Source: Allorhodopirellula heiligendammensis
GTDB taxonomy: Bacteria > Planctomycetota > Planctomycetia > Pirellulales > Pirellulaceae
Reading direction: 5' to 3'
Length of the DNA: 64,000 bases
NCBI RefSeq assembly: GCF_007860105.1
Contig: NZ_SJPU01000003.1
Span: forward strand, 372,001-436,000
Of the stretch, positions 24,813 to 33,872 are shown piece after piece (positions within the stretch are counted from its first letter, which is position 1; every line of letters begins with the position of its first letter). The translations under genes were made by a program, and so were the position numbers. Under the pieces are notes generated by a model, which worked only from the letters and a program-made list of their open reading frames with translations, had not been told where the DNA came from and did not search any database.

Positions 24813-27174
24813 AAGGTGACTGGAGCTGTCGCTGGAGCGCCTGCAGGGCGACGGAGAAAACCTCGACCTCGGGCGCCAAGTCTACCGCACGCTGCAAGTA
24901 TTTTTCGGCACCTCGGGAGTCGCCTGACAAGTAGAGGGCTAAACCGTAGCGATACTGCACGTCGGCGAGGTCGGGCGCCAGTTCCGCATCGCGAGCGAGT
25001 AGAGGCAACTCTTCATGGCGCAGTTGCTTGATAATCTTTTCGACGCCGTCGAGACCATCGGCACCTCCGACAGCGGCCAAGGCTTGAGCGGCGGTGGGGT
25101 CCTGGCCGGCTAGCGGTAGCAGACGATCGAGCAATGCAGCGAGGTTGCTGCGAGCGCCGGTGGACTCTGGCTGCACTCGAATGGCATTGTTATAGGCGCG
25201 AATCGCATCCGCCCACTGTCCACGTTGCTCGCTCAGCATCGCCCAGCCGATGTGGGCGCCCGCTCGATCGTCGGCAACCATGAATTCGTCGTGGACGTCG
25301 CCGAGCACCTTGTCGAGTTCGAGACGCCGACTCCCGGTCACGCGCGAGTAAGCTCCCGCCGAGAGGATTCCCCGGGCAGCTTCACTGCGGACGAGTCGTG
25401 AAGGATCTTTAGTCAGCGGTAGTAAGATTTTGACGACGTTCGCTGGCGAAATCGCTCCGCTCGCCCCTAACATGCCAATCGCCCGCGCGGCCGTAGCGAG
25501 CAGCATGGGATGCACCGAACCAGGCGATTCTTTGTTTTCATTGATCAAACGTTGAGCTGCCTGAGCGGCATCTCGGTGACCACCCTGTGCCAATTCGTCG
25601 AGCGCCGTCGCTCGAGCGAGTACAGGCGTTAATGACTCGGTCGCAGGTAAGGCGGAGCCCGCGATTAGCCGCAAAGCATCTTTTATGGCGGCAGGGTCAC
25701 CTGACCGCAGGCCTACCAATGCCTCTGCAAAATGCGGCGGTTGCAAACGTTCGGCACCATACCATTTTTCGCACGCCTCGTCGCACCACTGGTCCGTCGC
25801 GGTGATCGCTTCGGCAACTGCAGTATTTCCCTGCTCGGCTGCCTGCAACCAGTCTTGATAGAGCTTCAATTCCTCGCCGACGGCCTGGGGCAACGACTGA
25901 CGCTGATCCTCGACGTGGCAACTACTGCAAGCGTTCGGGGTTCCCAGTTTGACAGAGAGGTCTGGTCGCGGAACTCGCAGGCTATGGTCGCGACGAGCGT
26001 CGACCGCCATGTACGTTGTATGTGGCATATGACAATTCACACACTTAGCGCCTTCGCTGCCAACGGCATGATGATGATGCGAAGGCACGTCATATTTTCC
26101 GGCGGCATGTTGGTGACAGGAAGTACATGTTTCGTTGCCGGGATGTTTCAGCTGCAGTGAATGCGGGTCGTGACAATCCGTACAGCGAATTCCCTTGTGA
26201 TACATTTTGCTTTGCAGGAACGATCCGTACACGTATACCTCGTCTTTAATCTGCCCATCATCGTGATAGGTATCCGATCGCAGGAGCTCTAGACTGTAAT
26301 GATCGGTGTACTCATCGCCCGGTTTCGCGAGGGCGTCGAGTACCCCTCGACGACTATGGCAGGGGGCACAAGTCTCGAGCTGCGGTTTGGTATCGACCGT
26401 TTTGAGCTTGGCCAGCGCGTAGCCGCGCCGACGATCCCAGAAGAGCGATTTGCTGCGCGCGAGTTCGACGTGCAAGCTCGCGGGACCATGACAAGCCTCA
26501 CAGCTGACGTCGATCTCGGAGAACGTGGTGTGGTAGCGCTGTGTCGCAACGTCGAAATTTCTTTGCAAATTGGTGCTGTGACATTCTGCACACATGGTTT
26601 GCCAACGCTGGGCAATACCTGTCCAGTGCAGCGGGTCGCCGGGTGCCAGTTTCTCACTGACATCGGGGGGGCGAAGATAAAACCATCTTTTGCGTTCCAC
26701 ATCCCAGCTGATTCGTAGAACTTGAACACGTCCAATCTCATCCTCAGCCGCATCCTCATCGCGGTCGAACTCCACCATGTATTGCTGCAACGGATCGACA
26801 CCGAACACATACTTAATTTCAAAGTCCTCCATGTCACCGGTGGGTCCCTCAGTATGAATCATAAACTTGGAACCATCGCGATACATGCGGCTAACAATGC
26901 CGTCATGCTCAAACGTCACGTCATTGAAGTCACCTAGCACTGTTTCGTCCGTGGCGTGATCCATGGCAAGGTCATGGTGCGACCCGTGAAACGCGGTCAC
27001 TTCGGCCTGGTGGCATTCCACACAGGTGTCACGTCCGACATACGTTGCCTCAGCATCCTCAGGGAGCCCCCGATAGTAGTCTGCGAGGACCGCGCCACCG
27101 ATCAGCAGGCACACAGCGACGCACGCGAGCACCCCGGGGCTGCGAAGGAATGAGTTTGGTGTTTTTGCTGACAA
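24811..27174 (-). CDS. Membrane-anchored octahaem cytochrome c with HEAT and TPR repeats
   Basis: A protein of about 787 residues. An N-terminal hydrophobic segment (SPGVLACVAVCLLIGGAVLA) serves as signal anchor. Eight CxxCH haem sites follow: CVECH, CAECH, CEACH, CAPCH, CTDCH, CTSCH, CVNCH and CSSCH. The C-terminal 350 residues have HEAT-like helices (LLATAARAIGMLGASGAI, VRSEAARGILSAGAY) and then TPRs (WADAIRAYNNAIRVQPES, YRYGLALYLSGDSRGAEKYL). No ATG fits: the frame is open to 27474 inside the upstream gene. I place the start at the TTG at 27174, 7 bases after that gene's stop, without a clear ribosome-binding site. It is the last gene of the GTPase operon. Likely role: periplasmic electron transfer. 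Confidence 0.8.
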   Translation of the reverse strand: MSAKTPNSFLRSPGVLACVAVCLLIGGAVLADYYRGLPEDAEATYVGRDTCVECHQAEVTAFHGSHHDLAMDHATDETVLGDFNDVTFEHDGIVSRMYRDGSKFMIHTEGPTGDMEDFEIKYVFGVDPLQQYMVEFDRDEDAAEDEIGRVQVLRISWDVERKRWFYLRPPDVSEKLAPGDPLHWTGIAQRWQTMCAECHSTNLQRNFDVATQRYHTTFSEIDVSCEACHGPASLHVELARSKSLFWDRRRGYALAKLKTVDTKPQLETCAPCHSRRGVLDALAKPGDEYTDHYSLELLRSDTYHDDGQIKDEVYVYGSFLQSKMYHKGIRCTDCHDPHSLQLKHPGNETCTSCHQHAAGKYDVPSHHHHAVGSEGAKCVNCHMPHTTYMAVDARRDHSLRVPRPDLSVKLGTPNACSSCHVEDQRQSLPQAVGEELKLYQDWLQAAEQGNTAVAEAITATDQWCDEACEKWYGAERLQPPHFAEALVGLRSGDPAAIKDALRLIAGSALPATESLTPVLARATALDELAQGGHRDAAQAAQRLINENKESPGSVHPMLLATAARAIGMLGASGAISPANVVKILLPLTKDPSRLVRSEAARGILSAGAYSRVTGSRRLELDKVLGDVHDEFMVADDRAGAHIGWAMLSEQRGQWADAIRAYNNAIRVQPESTGARSNLAALLDRLLPLAGQDPTAAQALAAVGGADGLDGVEKIIKQLRHEELPLLARDAELAPDLADVQYRYGLALYLSGDSRGAEKYLQRAVDLAPEVEVFSVALQALQRQLQSP

Positions 27175-27181
27175 CGGTTCG

Positions 27182-27769
27182 TTAATCGATGGCTTGAGGA
27201 AATTCGGTGGCGAGTAGACGAGCGGCTTGGATTCGCATCTGATGAACGAGTTCGGGGATTGGGAGCAGCTGAGCATGCCGTTCCCGGTGGCGTGGTTTCC
27301 CCGGCCGGCCTGCAGCGCCTGCATGCGTTTCCAACAGGCGGGCAGTACGCAGGAGCGCCTCAGCAGTGCGTACGGATGTAGCACCTGTTTCGTCTGAATT
27401 AAATTGGGTGTGACTGAGTATGCGAGGTTCGGGGGCCACCAACCGTGGGTCGAGGCTCGACCCATCCAGGACACTGCCTTGTTCTCGGATGATATCGATC
27501 ACATCCCCCAGGACGCCGCCGGGAGTGGACTTCGATTCTTTGCCCTGCAAAGCCTCCTCGATTTTCGCCGCTGCCGCAGGGTCCGCGGTGGGTTCAATGA
27601 GCTCGGGAACTCCGCTGGACTGCGGCGTCTCTGCAGGCACTTGCTGACTCGCTGGCGGCTCGGCCGGGATTGCTTGGGCGTGCAGATATGTACTCCATGG
27701 CAGCATCACGGCGAGCAAGGTGACTATCGAGAACACATTCGGACGGATGAGAATTAATGTACTTTTCAT
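27182..27769 (-). CDS. Small exported protein of unknown function
   Basis: A 195-residue protein with a signal peptide (IVTLLAVMLPWSTYLHAQA, cut near residue 32), then a Pro/Glu-rich linker and a helical C-terminal domain with repeated Ala/Leu/Arg patterns (TAEALLRTARLLETHAG, ELVHQMRIQAARLLATEF). No known family is recognised. Its ATG overlaps the stop of the TolQ/ExbB-like gene (27766-27769), and the cytochrome gene follows closely. It may be the periplasmic partner of the channel protein, standing where ExbD/TolR usually would, but it has no resemblance to them. Confidence 0.7.
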   Translation of the reverse strand: MKSTLILIRPNVFSIVTLLAVMLPWSTYLHAQAIPAEPPASQQVPAETPQSSGVPELIEPTADPAAAAKIEEALQGKESKSTPGGVLGDVIDIIREQGSVLDGSSLDPRLVAPEPRILSHTQFNSDETGATSVRTAEALLRTARLLETHAGAAGRPGKPRHRERHAQLLPIPELVHQMRIQAARLLATEFPQAID

Positions 27770-28635
27770 GTCGATTTCCTCGGACGATGACGCGGCACGT
27801 CAAGTTTAGGATCCGCCGGCAGCGTTGGCGGTGGGCTCGCACTCGATGTTGGGGGACGGAGTTTTGTGCCTTGCATGTGGGCGGGAGCCACTGGCATGAT
27901 ACGGCTTGTGGCGCTAGCCGCCGGGTTTCCGGGAGAGGTTCGTCGGCGCAGCGGCGCCAATGCAACCTCGGCATGACGGGTAACTTCGGATAGTAGTTCA
28001 TCTACCCGAGCGCGGAGAATGCCGGATGCCGCTAGCGCCGGGATGGCCACGATAAGACCGCCGACCGTCGTTACGAGCGCCTGGTAGATTCCTTCAGCGA
28101 GATCGCCTGCCCCCGCTGCGCCACGACTCGCGGCGACCTGTCGGAACGCGAAGATCATCCCAGTCACTGTGCCCAACAGCCCTACCATCGGTGATAGATT
28201 CGCAATCATCGACAGATAGTCGATCCGGCGGTGCATGCGTGCAGATTGCTCGACCAACGCATCTTCCACGGATTTTTCCATCTCCGACCACCCGAATTCG
28301 CGATTAGCCAATGCGACCGATACGACCCCAGCGAGTACGCTCGGATGGCGTTGCAAGGCGGTCTCGGCATCGGACCATCGCGATTCTCGCAGCGCCGAGG
28401 CAACCTCCGCCGACAGTCCATCAGGAATGAAATCAACTCGCCGCAGCGAGATGACTTGATCGATGACGAGGTACACCGCCGCGATACTGAGTGAGATCAG
28501 CACAAGCAGAATCATCAAACCGGGCCACCCACCACTGCTGATGATTTCCCACGCCGATGCTCTTACAGAGGGTGGTAAGGTTTCTCCGGCCTGCGCGAGC
28601 AGCAACGCACCGTTGTGAACCATGATGCCATTCAT
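27766..28635 (-). CDS. MotA/TolQ/ExbB-family proton channel protein
   Basis: A 289-residue inner-membrane protein. The first membrane helix is near residues 38-62 (GLMILLVLISLSIAAVYLV). The two pore helices lie in NLSPMVGLLGTVTGMIFAF (about 145-163) and LVTTVGGLIVAIPALAASG, the hallmark of the TolQ/ExbB/MotA superfamily, which couples proton flow to mechanical work across the envelope. The C-terminal 60 residues are a Pro/Arg-rich tail not seen in ordinary ExbB. No ExbD/TolR gene is adjacent. Both ends overlap neighbours by 4 bases (28632-28635 and 27766-27769), so it is part of the GTPase/cytochrome operon. Confidence 0.88.
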   Translation of the reverse strand: MNGIMVHNGALLLAQAGETLPPSVRASAWEIISSGGWPGLMILLVLISLSIAAVYLVIDQVISLRRVDFIPDGLSAEVASALRESRWSDAETALQRHPSVLAGVVSVALANREFGWSEMEKSVEDALVEQSARMHRRIDYLSMIANLSPMVGLLGTVTGMIFAFRQVAASRGAAGAGDLAEGIYQALVTTVGGLIVAIPALAASGILRARVDELLSEVTRHAEVALAPLRRRTSPGNPAASATSRIMPVAPAHMQGTKLRPPTSSASPPPTLPADPKLDVPRHRPRKST

Positions 28636-30569
28636 GTTGTTCGCTGTGCTCCCGTATCGATCATCGGCGAAAGATTCGTCGAAGCTTTGGCCGACCGCCC
28701 AATCGAGAGCAAGAACTCCGCATCGGCTAGAACGGGATCACTCCATCGCAGTCGCAGCACTCCGTCATTTTGTAACTTGGCAATCATCATGTCGTGTTGA
28801 TCACGAAGGTTACGGGCGATTCGGTCAACGCGCCGCTGCGACTGGCAGAGTGATAACATGATCATCGAGAAGATGGCTGTGGGTAGGACCGACAGAAACA
28901 AACTCGTCAAAATCATCGCCGCGCTCGGGTGGGGAAACCGATCGAGCCAATGATGCACGTGAGAGCTTTCGGCGGGTGTGCCAATTGCCAGGTAACTGGC
29001 GTCGAGATATCCGCGGTAGAGTGCCACCAGCGGACCGGCCATCAGGGCCCAGAAAATCAGCGTCCCCACCAAGCCACTGAAAAATGCGAAGCCCACTGAC
29101 ACCCTGCCGTTCTCAATGCAGTCGTCGAACGCGGTTTGCGACCCTTCTTGCAAGGCATCGATACCGGAGAGCATCGCGAGCGGCTGATCGTCGAGACTCG
29201 ACTGATCCGTCATTGCCGTGGGCGACGCGTCGAGTCCACGCAGCTGATGTCGAAAGCGAGCTGCCATGGGGCCGAGCCGATCCGAGACGGCTGCGGCAGC
29301 TCGCTGACGCAAACCATTCCGCAAATCATGAGCGGTTTCGTGCCCGCCGCGGACGTTCTGAACACTTGTGTAGACAGCACCCACGAGCGAAGGAATCGAC
29401 CCTGAAAATGAGAGTAGGACCCGGTCCCAAGCACCGTGCGTCAAATTCAATACCGAGAGCACGGTCCGGTACGGAAAACAGATTGCCGCGGTATCGGCCA
29501 AGAGCGACAAACGCAACCGGCTGCGGACGGCCGCACGCAGCGGGGTTTCCCCCCCCAGCAAGGTGCTCGCGATTTGCGTGGGTAACTTGCGAGCCTCCGC
29601 ATCGAGTCGATCGACGGCCGTGGTCAATTCCGGCAGTTCGGTCGTTAGCACCGATGCGACCGCTGCGGTGAAGCGAGCATCGAGAGCCGCTAAGCGAGTG
29701 TGGCGACGATGATCGCCGCTGCCCGACTCATCGAGCGCCGCCCGGATCGCCGCTGCAATCCGTTCGGCCGCGTCACGGCCAATTGCTGCTTCGCCCCGTG
29801 GGTCGATTTCGAAATCAGCGATACTTACCGCGGGGGCGATGTGACTTTGGGGGGCGATCGAACGCAGTCGTGAAACGAGCGTTTCAATATCAGCAGTCAG
29901 GTCGTCATGACTCGCCAGTTCGCCTGTCTGCGGTTGCACCGGAGAGCTTGCGACATGTTCGACCATATTGACGATCGGAATCACAATGGTCCCTTCAGAC
30001 GCTGAAGCCAACCCGGTTACGCGCTGACTACGGAGCTGATCTCGGCGCACGACTAAGAGCAGCACCGATGCCAGTGAGAGGGCGCGCTCGGCAACACCCG
30101 CAATCGCCCGTCGGTCATCCGTGGCGCCGGGTGCGTCGACAATCAAATAAGGTGTGCCAATGGACTGCATCTTGGCAGCTTCGCAAAGCAGGTATCGTTC
30201 GTGACGCGAATCCAGGTCCGAGGGCGGACGAGGTCCAATCCAAGTCAATTTTTCAGTGGCATCCTCGAGCTGATTGCCGCTGCGAATGGACGCTGCAATG
30301 TTTGGCTCACGCAGCAACTGTCGGGTGATCCAGGATTTACCTTGACCGGTGGCCCCCACGACGGCGACGACCGTCGCATTGTCAGCGCGGTCGGCGAGGA
30401 CCGCGGCGCGAGCCTCTTCGTGAGCTCCACAGAGTTCGGCGATCTCACGCCCTGCCGCGCTGCCACCGAGGACGCGTTGTGCTGCGCGCTCGACACGGCG
30501 TACGAAGGGGTCGCCCAGACCATTATCACGCATGCTACTAGAGTAGTTTGGATCCGCAGATTCGTTCAT
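28632..30569 (-). CDS. Membrane-associated dynamin-like GTPase (first partner)
   Basis: A 645-residue P-loop GTPase. G1 is GATGQGKS (residues 72-79) and G3 is DAPG (145-148). The G4 position reads NMVEH (201-205) instead of NKxD, so guanine specificity is doubtful. Long helical regions follow (about 230-470), and two hydrophobic hairpins sit near residues 500-530 and 560-590. This layout, a GTPase head, helical stalk and membrane segments, resembles bacterial dynamin-like or GIMAP/YfjP-type proteins, but no close family is recognised. It overlaps the neighbouring GTPase gene (30566-30569) and the channel gene (28632-28635) by 4 bases, so partner action with both is likely. Confidence 0.75.
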   Translation of the reverse strand: MNESADPNYSSSMRDNGLGDPFVRRVERAAQRVLGGSAAGREIAELCGAHEEARAAVLADRADNATVVAVVGATGQGKSWITRQLLREPNIAASIRSGNQLEDATEKLTWIGPRPPSDLDSRHERYLLCEAAKMQSIGTPYLIVDAPGATDDRRAIAGVAERALSLASVLLLVVRRDQLRSQRVTGLASASEGTIVIPIVNMVEHVASSPVQPQTGELASHDDLTADIETLVSRLRSIAPQSHIAPAVSIADFEIDPRGEAAIGRDAAERIAAAIRAALDESGSGDHRRHTRLAALDARFTAAVASVLTTELPELTTAVDRLDAEARKLPTQIASTLLGGETPLRAAVRSRLRLSLLADTAAICFPYRTVLSVLNLTHGAWDRVLLSFSGSIPSLVGAVYTSVQNVRGGHETAHDLRNGLRQRAAAAVSDRLGPMAARFRHQLRGLDASPTAMTDQSSLDDQPLAMLSGIDALQEGSQTAFDDCIENGRVSVGFAFFSGLVGTLIFWALMAGPLVALYRGYLDASYLAIGTPAESSHVHHWLDRFPHPSAAMILTSLFLSVLPTAIFSMIMLSLCQSQRRVDRIARNLRDQHDMMIAKLQNDGVLRLRWSDPVLADAEFLLSIGRSAKASTNLSPMIDTGAQRTT

Positions 30570-32821
30570 TTCTTCGCCTTGGCCGATCGTGGAATCAATT
30601 TGCGAAGCTCGCTGATAAACTCGTCGCGGACGCGGTACACCGGCATGCTCGGGCCGCTCGTTTCACTGCGGCTGATGCGCGAGGGAGGTAATGTGACTTC
30701 ATTGCCCGCGACGCGGACTCGCATCGGCGGATCGGGGCGTGCAATACCGAGCTCATCGCACAACACAGCCAGGAAATCAGCGAGCTGTTGCCGGGCGGCT
30801 TGTTGGCCCACTTCCCGAGCACCTTGGTTGCCTGCCCACATGGCCGCCAATGCCCCCAAACCGGCTGCGGCAAGCAGTTCCGGTATGGATGCGGCGAGAA
30901 TGAAACTATGTCCAAAGTCGATCGGAACCATGAACGCAGCACCAAAGGCAGCGAGGATCGTCGCCAACGGTGTGAGTCCGTGTGCGAGTTTCTTGTGCAC
31001 CGGAATTTCCGTCCACATCTGGCGGATCGCTTCATCGAGACGGCGCGGATCGAGCGTCGTAAAATCGTCTTGTTCAAATCGGGTCACGGCGCGTTCGATC
31101 GGCGGCAACAATAATGCGTCATCATCACGAACATGTTCGTCGGTGGAGTCAACCGTCGCCGGTGAAGCCATGGGCGATGGAGACGATCGCTCTGCATCGC
31201 CCCCGCGTGACTCGAAATTAGATTCGTCGCGTTGATCGCGATAGTGCGACAGCACCACGGTGCCTCCCTGCCGACCAATTTCAGCCAGCAGCCCAGCTGG
31301 ATCGATCAAGCCTCCGTATTCCCCACTGCGAAATCGGCCTTTGATATCATCGGCAGCTCGTTGGCTGAGGGCCGATGGCGTCAGCGACCGAAGCAGATCG
31401 CCTGCACCACCGACGAAACTCCGAATGGTCGCGTTCAATCGCACACCCCATCTCGCGTACCATGGCGCTGTGGCGGCAAAGGATTCCGACAACTGCCGTA
31501 GAATCCGCTCGCTTTGGTGCATTCGTAACTCGACAACCTCGCCACCCATTTTACGATTGGCGAAAAACTCAAGCGAAGCGTCCAATAGGACCCGTTGGCA
31601 CTGCTGAGTTTTCGCGAAGGACGCTTCCGCGTTCTCTCGAATCGACTCGAGCCCCTCATCCCACACGATCTTTTCCAGATTGATGCGTAGAGCGCGGTGC
31701 AACTGCGAAAATAGCACTCCACGATCAAGTTTCTGGGGGAGTGATAACAAGAATCGGTCGTCATCGATCGCGGCGGGTGGATTGTCGTCTGGATTGGGCG
31801 CCACTTCGAAGAAAACTGGCAACGGTTCGGCCCCATCAAACGTCGCATCGGCGAGTGCTCCTCCGCCCACCGTGTCTCGCGATGAAGCCATGCGGCTGCC
31901 CTGAGCTAAATCGTCCTGTTGCGGAATAAATGGGCGACTGCCGGGCACATCAAAATCATACGCGGCGTAAATCGTTGAGATACCGTTGTTCTTGCACAAC
32001 GGTGAAAACGTCTCATAGATCTGGTCTGGTGTTTGCCGAGGACGCACTTTATTGACTGCCAACATCCTCGGGACGCCTGGCATCAGGTCCGATGCGATGC
32101 GGGTCAAGTCGGCCAACGTCGTATCGCGTGAGGACGCTGCGTCGGTGACGATCAAAAATGCGGAGCACAAGGTGGCGGCGCGACCAAGCAGCTCCTTTCG
32201 GCGGGCCGGTGATCCCAGTCCTAGTTCCTCGTCGGAGACGATATCTGGGCAGTCGAGCAGTCCGACGCCGACCTCGTCGAGCCCTGGGTCGGTCGCGAGC
32301 AACGCGACGGCCAGCTGCGCTTCATCTCCGGCACGATTGTTGTACTGTGCTGCGGCCGCTACCGGGTCTTCGGCGAGGTCTTCGGGCGGCTGCCCCAGGG
32401 AATCGCCAATTCGAGAGACCAGCAGACTCCACAATTCAACGTCCGACCGCCAAGACTCGGGCAGCCACAGTACGAATCGGTGAGTGCCTTCACGGTTGCT
32501 CGTCCCCCGCAGTGTTCGCAACTGTCCGGCGGGGCTCAGGAAGGAGCTCACGAGACTTGTCTTGCCACTATTGAGCATCCCAGCAACGGCGATAGTCGGT
32601 CGATCCACCAGACGCGAAGCGGTGTCCAAGCGGCGGCCGGCAGCTAATGTTTCTGTTACGACCGGCGATTGCATTCGCCGCAGTGCCATCAGATAGCTTT
32701 CGCGCCCTGGCACCGGGGCCAGCCGGGCGATCGTGGCGCGACGATCATCGTCTTCTAGAAGCCCCAATAATGCGGGCCAATCGATCTCCGGCTCTTTCGG
32801 CGTGCGTCGAAGCGGGAACAT
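30566..32821 (-). CDS. Membrane-associated dynamin-like GTPase (second partner, operon leader)
   Basis: A 751-residue P-loop GTPase. G1 is GMLNSGKT (residues 81-88), the G3 region reads DCPD (190-193) in place of DxxG, and G4 is NKVR (257-260). A helical region covers about 370-640, then a hydrophobic hairpin (about 655-700: TILAAFGAAFMVPIDFG, LLAAAGLGALAAMWAG), then a soluble tail of about 60 residues. Its N-terminal region (1-75) is helical. It starts the operon: no gene is upstream on this strand for about 200 bases. The stop overlaps the start of the partner GTPase as ATGA. Paired GTPases of this type suggest a heterodimer acting at the membrane. Confidence 0.75.
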   Translation of the reverse strand: MFPLRRTPKEPEIDWPALLGLLEDDDRRATIARLAPVPGRESYLMALRRMQSPVVTETLAAGRRLDTASRLVDRPTIAVAGMLNSGKTSLVSSFLSPAGQLRTLRGTSNREGTHRFVLWLPESWRSDVELWSLLVSRIGDSLGQPPEDLAEDPVAAAAQYNNRAGDEAQLAVALLATDPGLDEVGVGLLDCPDIVSDEELGLGSPARRKELLGRAATLCSAFLIVTDAASSRDTTLADLTRIASDLMPGVPRMLAVNKVRPRQTPDQIYETFSPLCKNNGISTIYAAYDFDVPGSRPFIPQQDDLAQGSRMASSRDTVGGGALADATFDGAEPLPVFFEVAPNPDDNPPAAIDDDRFLLSLPQKLDRGVLFSQLHRALRINLEKIVWDEGLESIRENAEASFAKTQQCQRVLLDASLEFFANRKMGGEVVELRMHQSERILRQLSESFAATAPWYARWGVRLNATIRSFVGGAGDLLRSLTPSALSQRAADDIKGRFRSGEYGGLIDPAGLLAEIGRQGGTVVLSHYRDQRDESNFESRGGDAERSSPSPMASPATVDSTDEHVRDDDALLLPPIERAVTRFEQDDFTTLDPRRLDEAIRQMWTEIPVHKKLAHGLTPLATILAAFGAAFMVPIDFGHSFILAASIPELLAAAGLGALAAMWAGNQGAREVGQQAARQQLADFLAVLCDELGIARPDPPMRVRVAGNEVTLPPSRISRSETSGPSMPVYRVRDEFISELRKLIPRSAKAKK

Positions 32822-32977
32822 GACAGGCAGACTTGCAAAGGAGCGTTATTTTTTGCAGGAAACGAACGGCCCATCATCCCGATTTCCCACGACAAGCACA
32901 AGCACATGCCCGCACGAGAGCGAATCCTGCAGCCAGGCAGTCACCCTTACCAGAATGCACCCGGCACGCCCTGGCGA

Positions 32978-33009
32978 AGATCGACGCGTTCGGTTGGACG
33001 CGTCGATCT
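32978..33009 (-). terminator. 11-base perfect stem after the lipoprotein gene
   Basis: AGATCGACGCG (32978-32988) and CGCGTCGATCT (32999-33009) form a perfect 11-base stem around a 10-base loop, 12 bases after the stop of the minus-strand lipoprotein gene and upstream of the GTPase operon. It is a strong hairpin but lacks a T-run. A terminator is most likely; a regulatory site for the GTPase operon is possible. Confidence 0.55.
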
Positions 33010-33021
33010 GATCTGCTGTCG

Positions 33022-33690
33022 CTAGTTGAGGTATTCGATCCCCGACGGCATGGGGTCCTCACTGATGATGCGGTCGCCCTGATCATCATATCGGTTGGCT
33101 CGGTAATTACGCGGCTGAAATCCATCGCCTTGCATGCTGCCCCCGCCTTGGTAGCCGCCATTGACCGCTCCGCTACCCAAATAGGGGTCCACTCCACTGC
33201 CGTCGTACATGACACCGCCCTGATATGACGATCCACAATTTCCACCGCAGGAGACTCCGCACCCACAGTCGCTGGGCATGGCCGAGCTGTATCCTTCGCT
33301 GGCACACCCATCGTGAGCGTAGTTGGGAGCGGCATACCCGGGAGCGGCGTAGCCGCCTTGGCAGTTGCCGTAATTGGGAGCGTAATTCGGGGCACACGCC
33401 GGTGCCGGGGCGTAGGCGGTTGGAGGTGCATAGGTTGGAGCATAATTCGGGGCTTGGTTGCGACCAAATAGACCGCAACCGGGAAGTCGGCAACCTGGTG
33501 CCGCGGCAGCCGTTGGCGCAGGGGCCGGAGCAGCAGCTAACGGATTAATCGCCGTGCCAATGGCTCGAGCCCGATTGCACAGCCCGCAGCGAGCCCCGCG
33601 GCCGAACATAAAGTTCTTCATCCCGCAGCAACCGGAACTGCTGCCCATGACCATCACGAGCGCAACAAGTGTGAGAGACCGGATAGTCAT
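33022..33690 (-). CDS. Small Ala/Pro/Tyr/Gly-rich putative lipoprotein
   Basis: A 222-residue exported protein. The start at 33690 (MTIRSLTLVALVMVMG) is chosen because AAGGA lies 7 bases upstream, a good ribosome-binding site; ATGs at 33705 and 33747 are in frame. The signal ends in GSSSGC, a lipobox. The mature part is built from short PNYAP/PGYAAP repeats (residues about 70-150), then a Cys/Gly cluster (DCGCGVSCGGNC). Similar repeat-rich small lipoproteins are frequent in Rhodopirellula-type genomes. Function unknown; a structural envelope protein is the likeliest guess. Confidence 0.7.
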   Translation of the reverse strand: MTIRSLTLVALVMVMGSSSGCCGMKNFMFGRGARCGLCNRARAIGTAINPLAAAPAPAPTAAAAPGCRLPGCGLFGRNQAPNYAPTYAPPTAYAPAPACAPNYAPNYGNCQGGYAAPGYAAPNYAHDGCASEGYSSAMPSDCGCGVSCGGNCGSSYQGGVMYDGSGVDPYLGSGAVNGGYQGGGSMQGDGFQPRNYRANRYDDQGDRIISEDPMPSGIEYLN

Positions 33691-33800
33691 CAAAGTTTCC
33701 TTCATAAACAAAACAGGTGTAAACGTTGGCTTCCAATGGGAGACCACTGAAAACTAGGTCGCGTTTCGTGTTGTGCAAACGCAACCATGTTTTTTTTCAG

Positions 33801-33816
33801 CAACAATTGGTTGTTG
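33801..33816. promoter_or_regulatory. CAACAA-TTGG-TTGTTG dyad in a divergent promoter region
   Basis: A perfect 6-base inverted repeat with a 4-base loop lies next to a run of eight T's (33789-33797 area), in the gap between the divergent lipoprotein and hydrolase genes. It could be an operator for one or both. Seen in sequence; role is inferred. Confidence 0.3.
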
Positions 33817-33872
33817 TGGGGCAACATCGATGCTCCAAGCGGCGAATCGCCGATAAACAATGAGGTCTGTTC

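Noticed and set aside
30201-31235. A 344-codon plus-strand frame across the two GTPase genes
   Set aside because: It is a Ser/Arg-rich shadow antisense to both GTPase coding regions.
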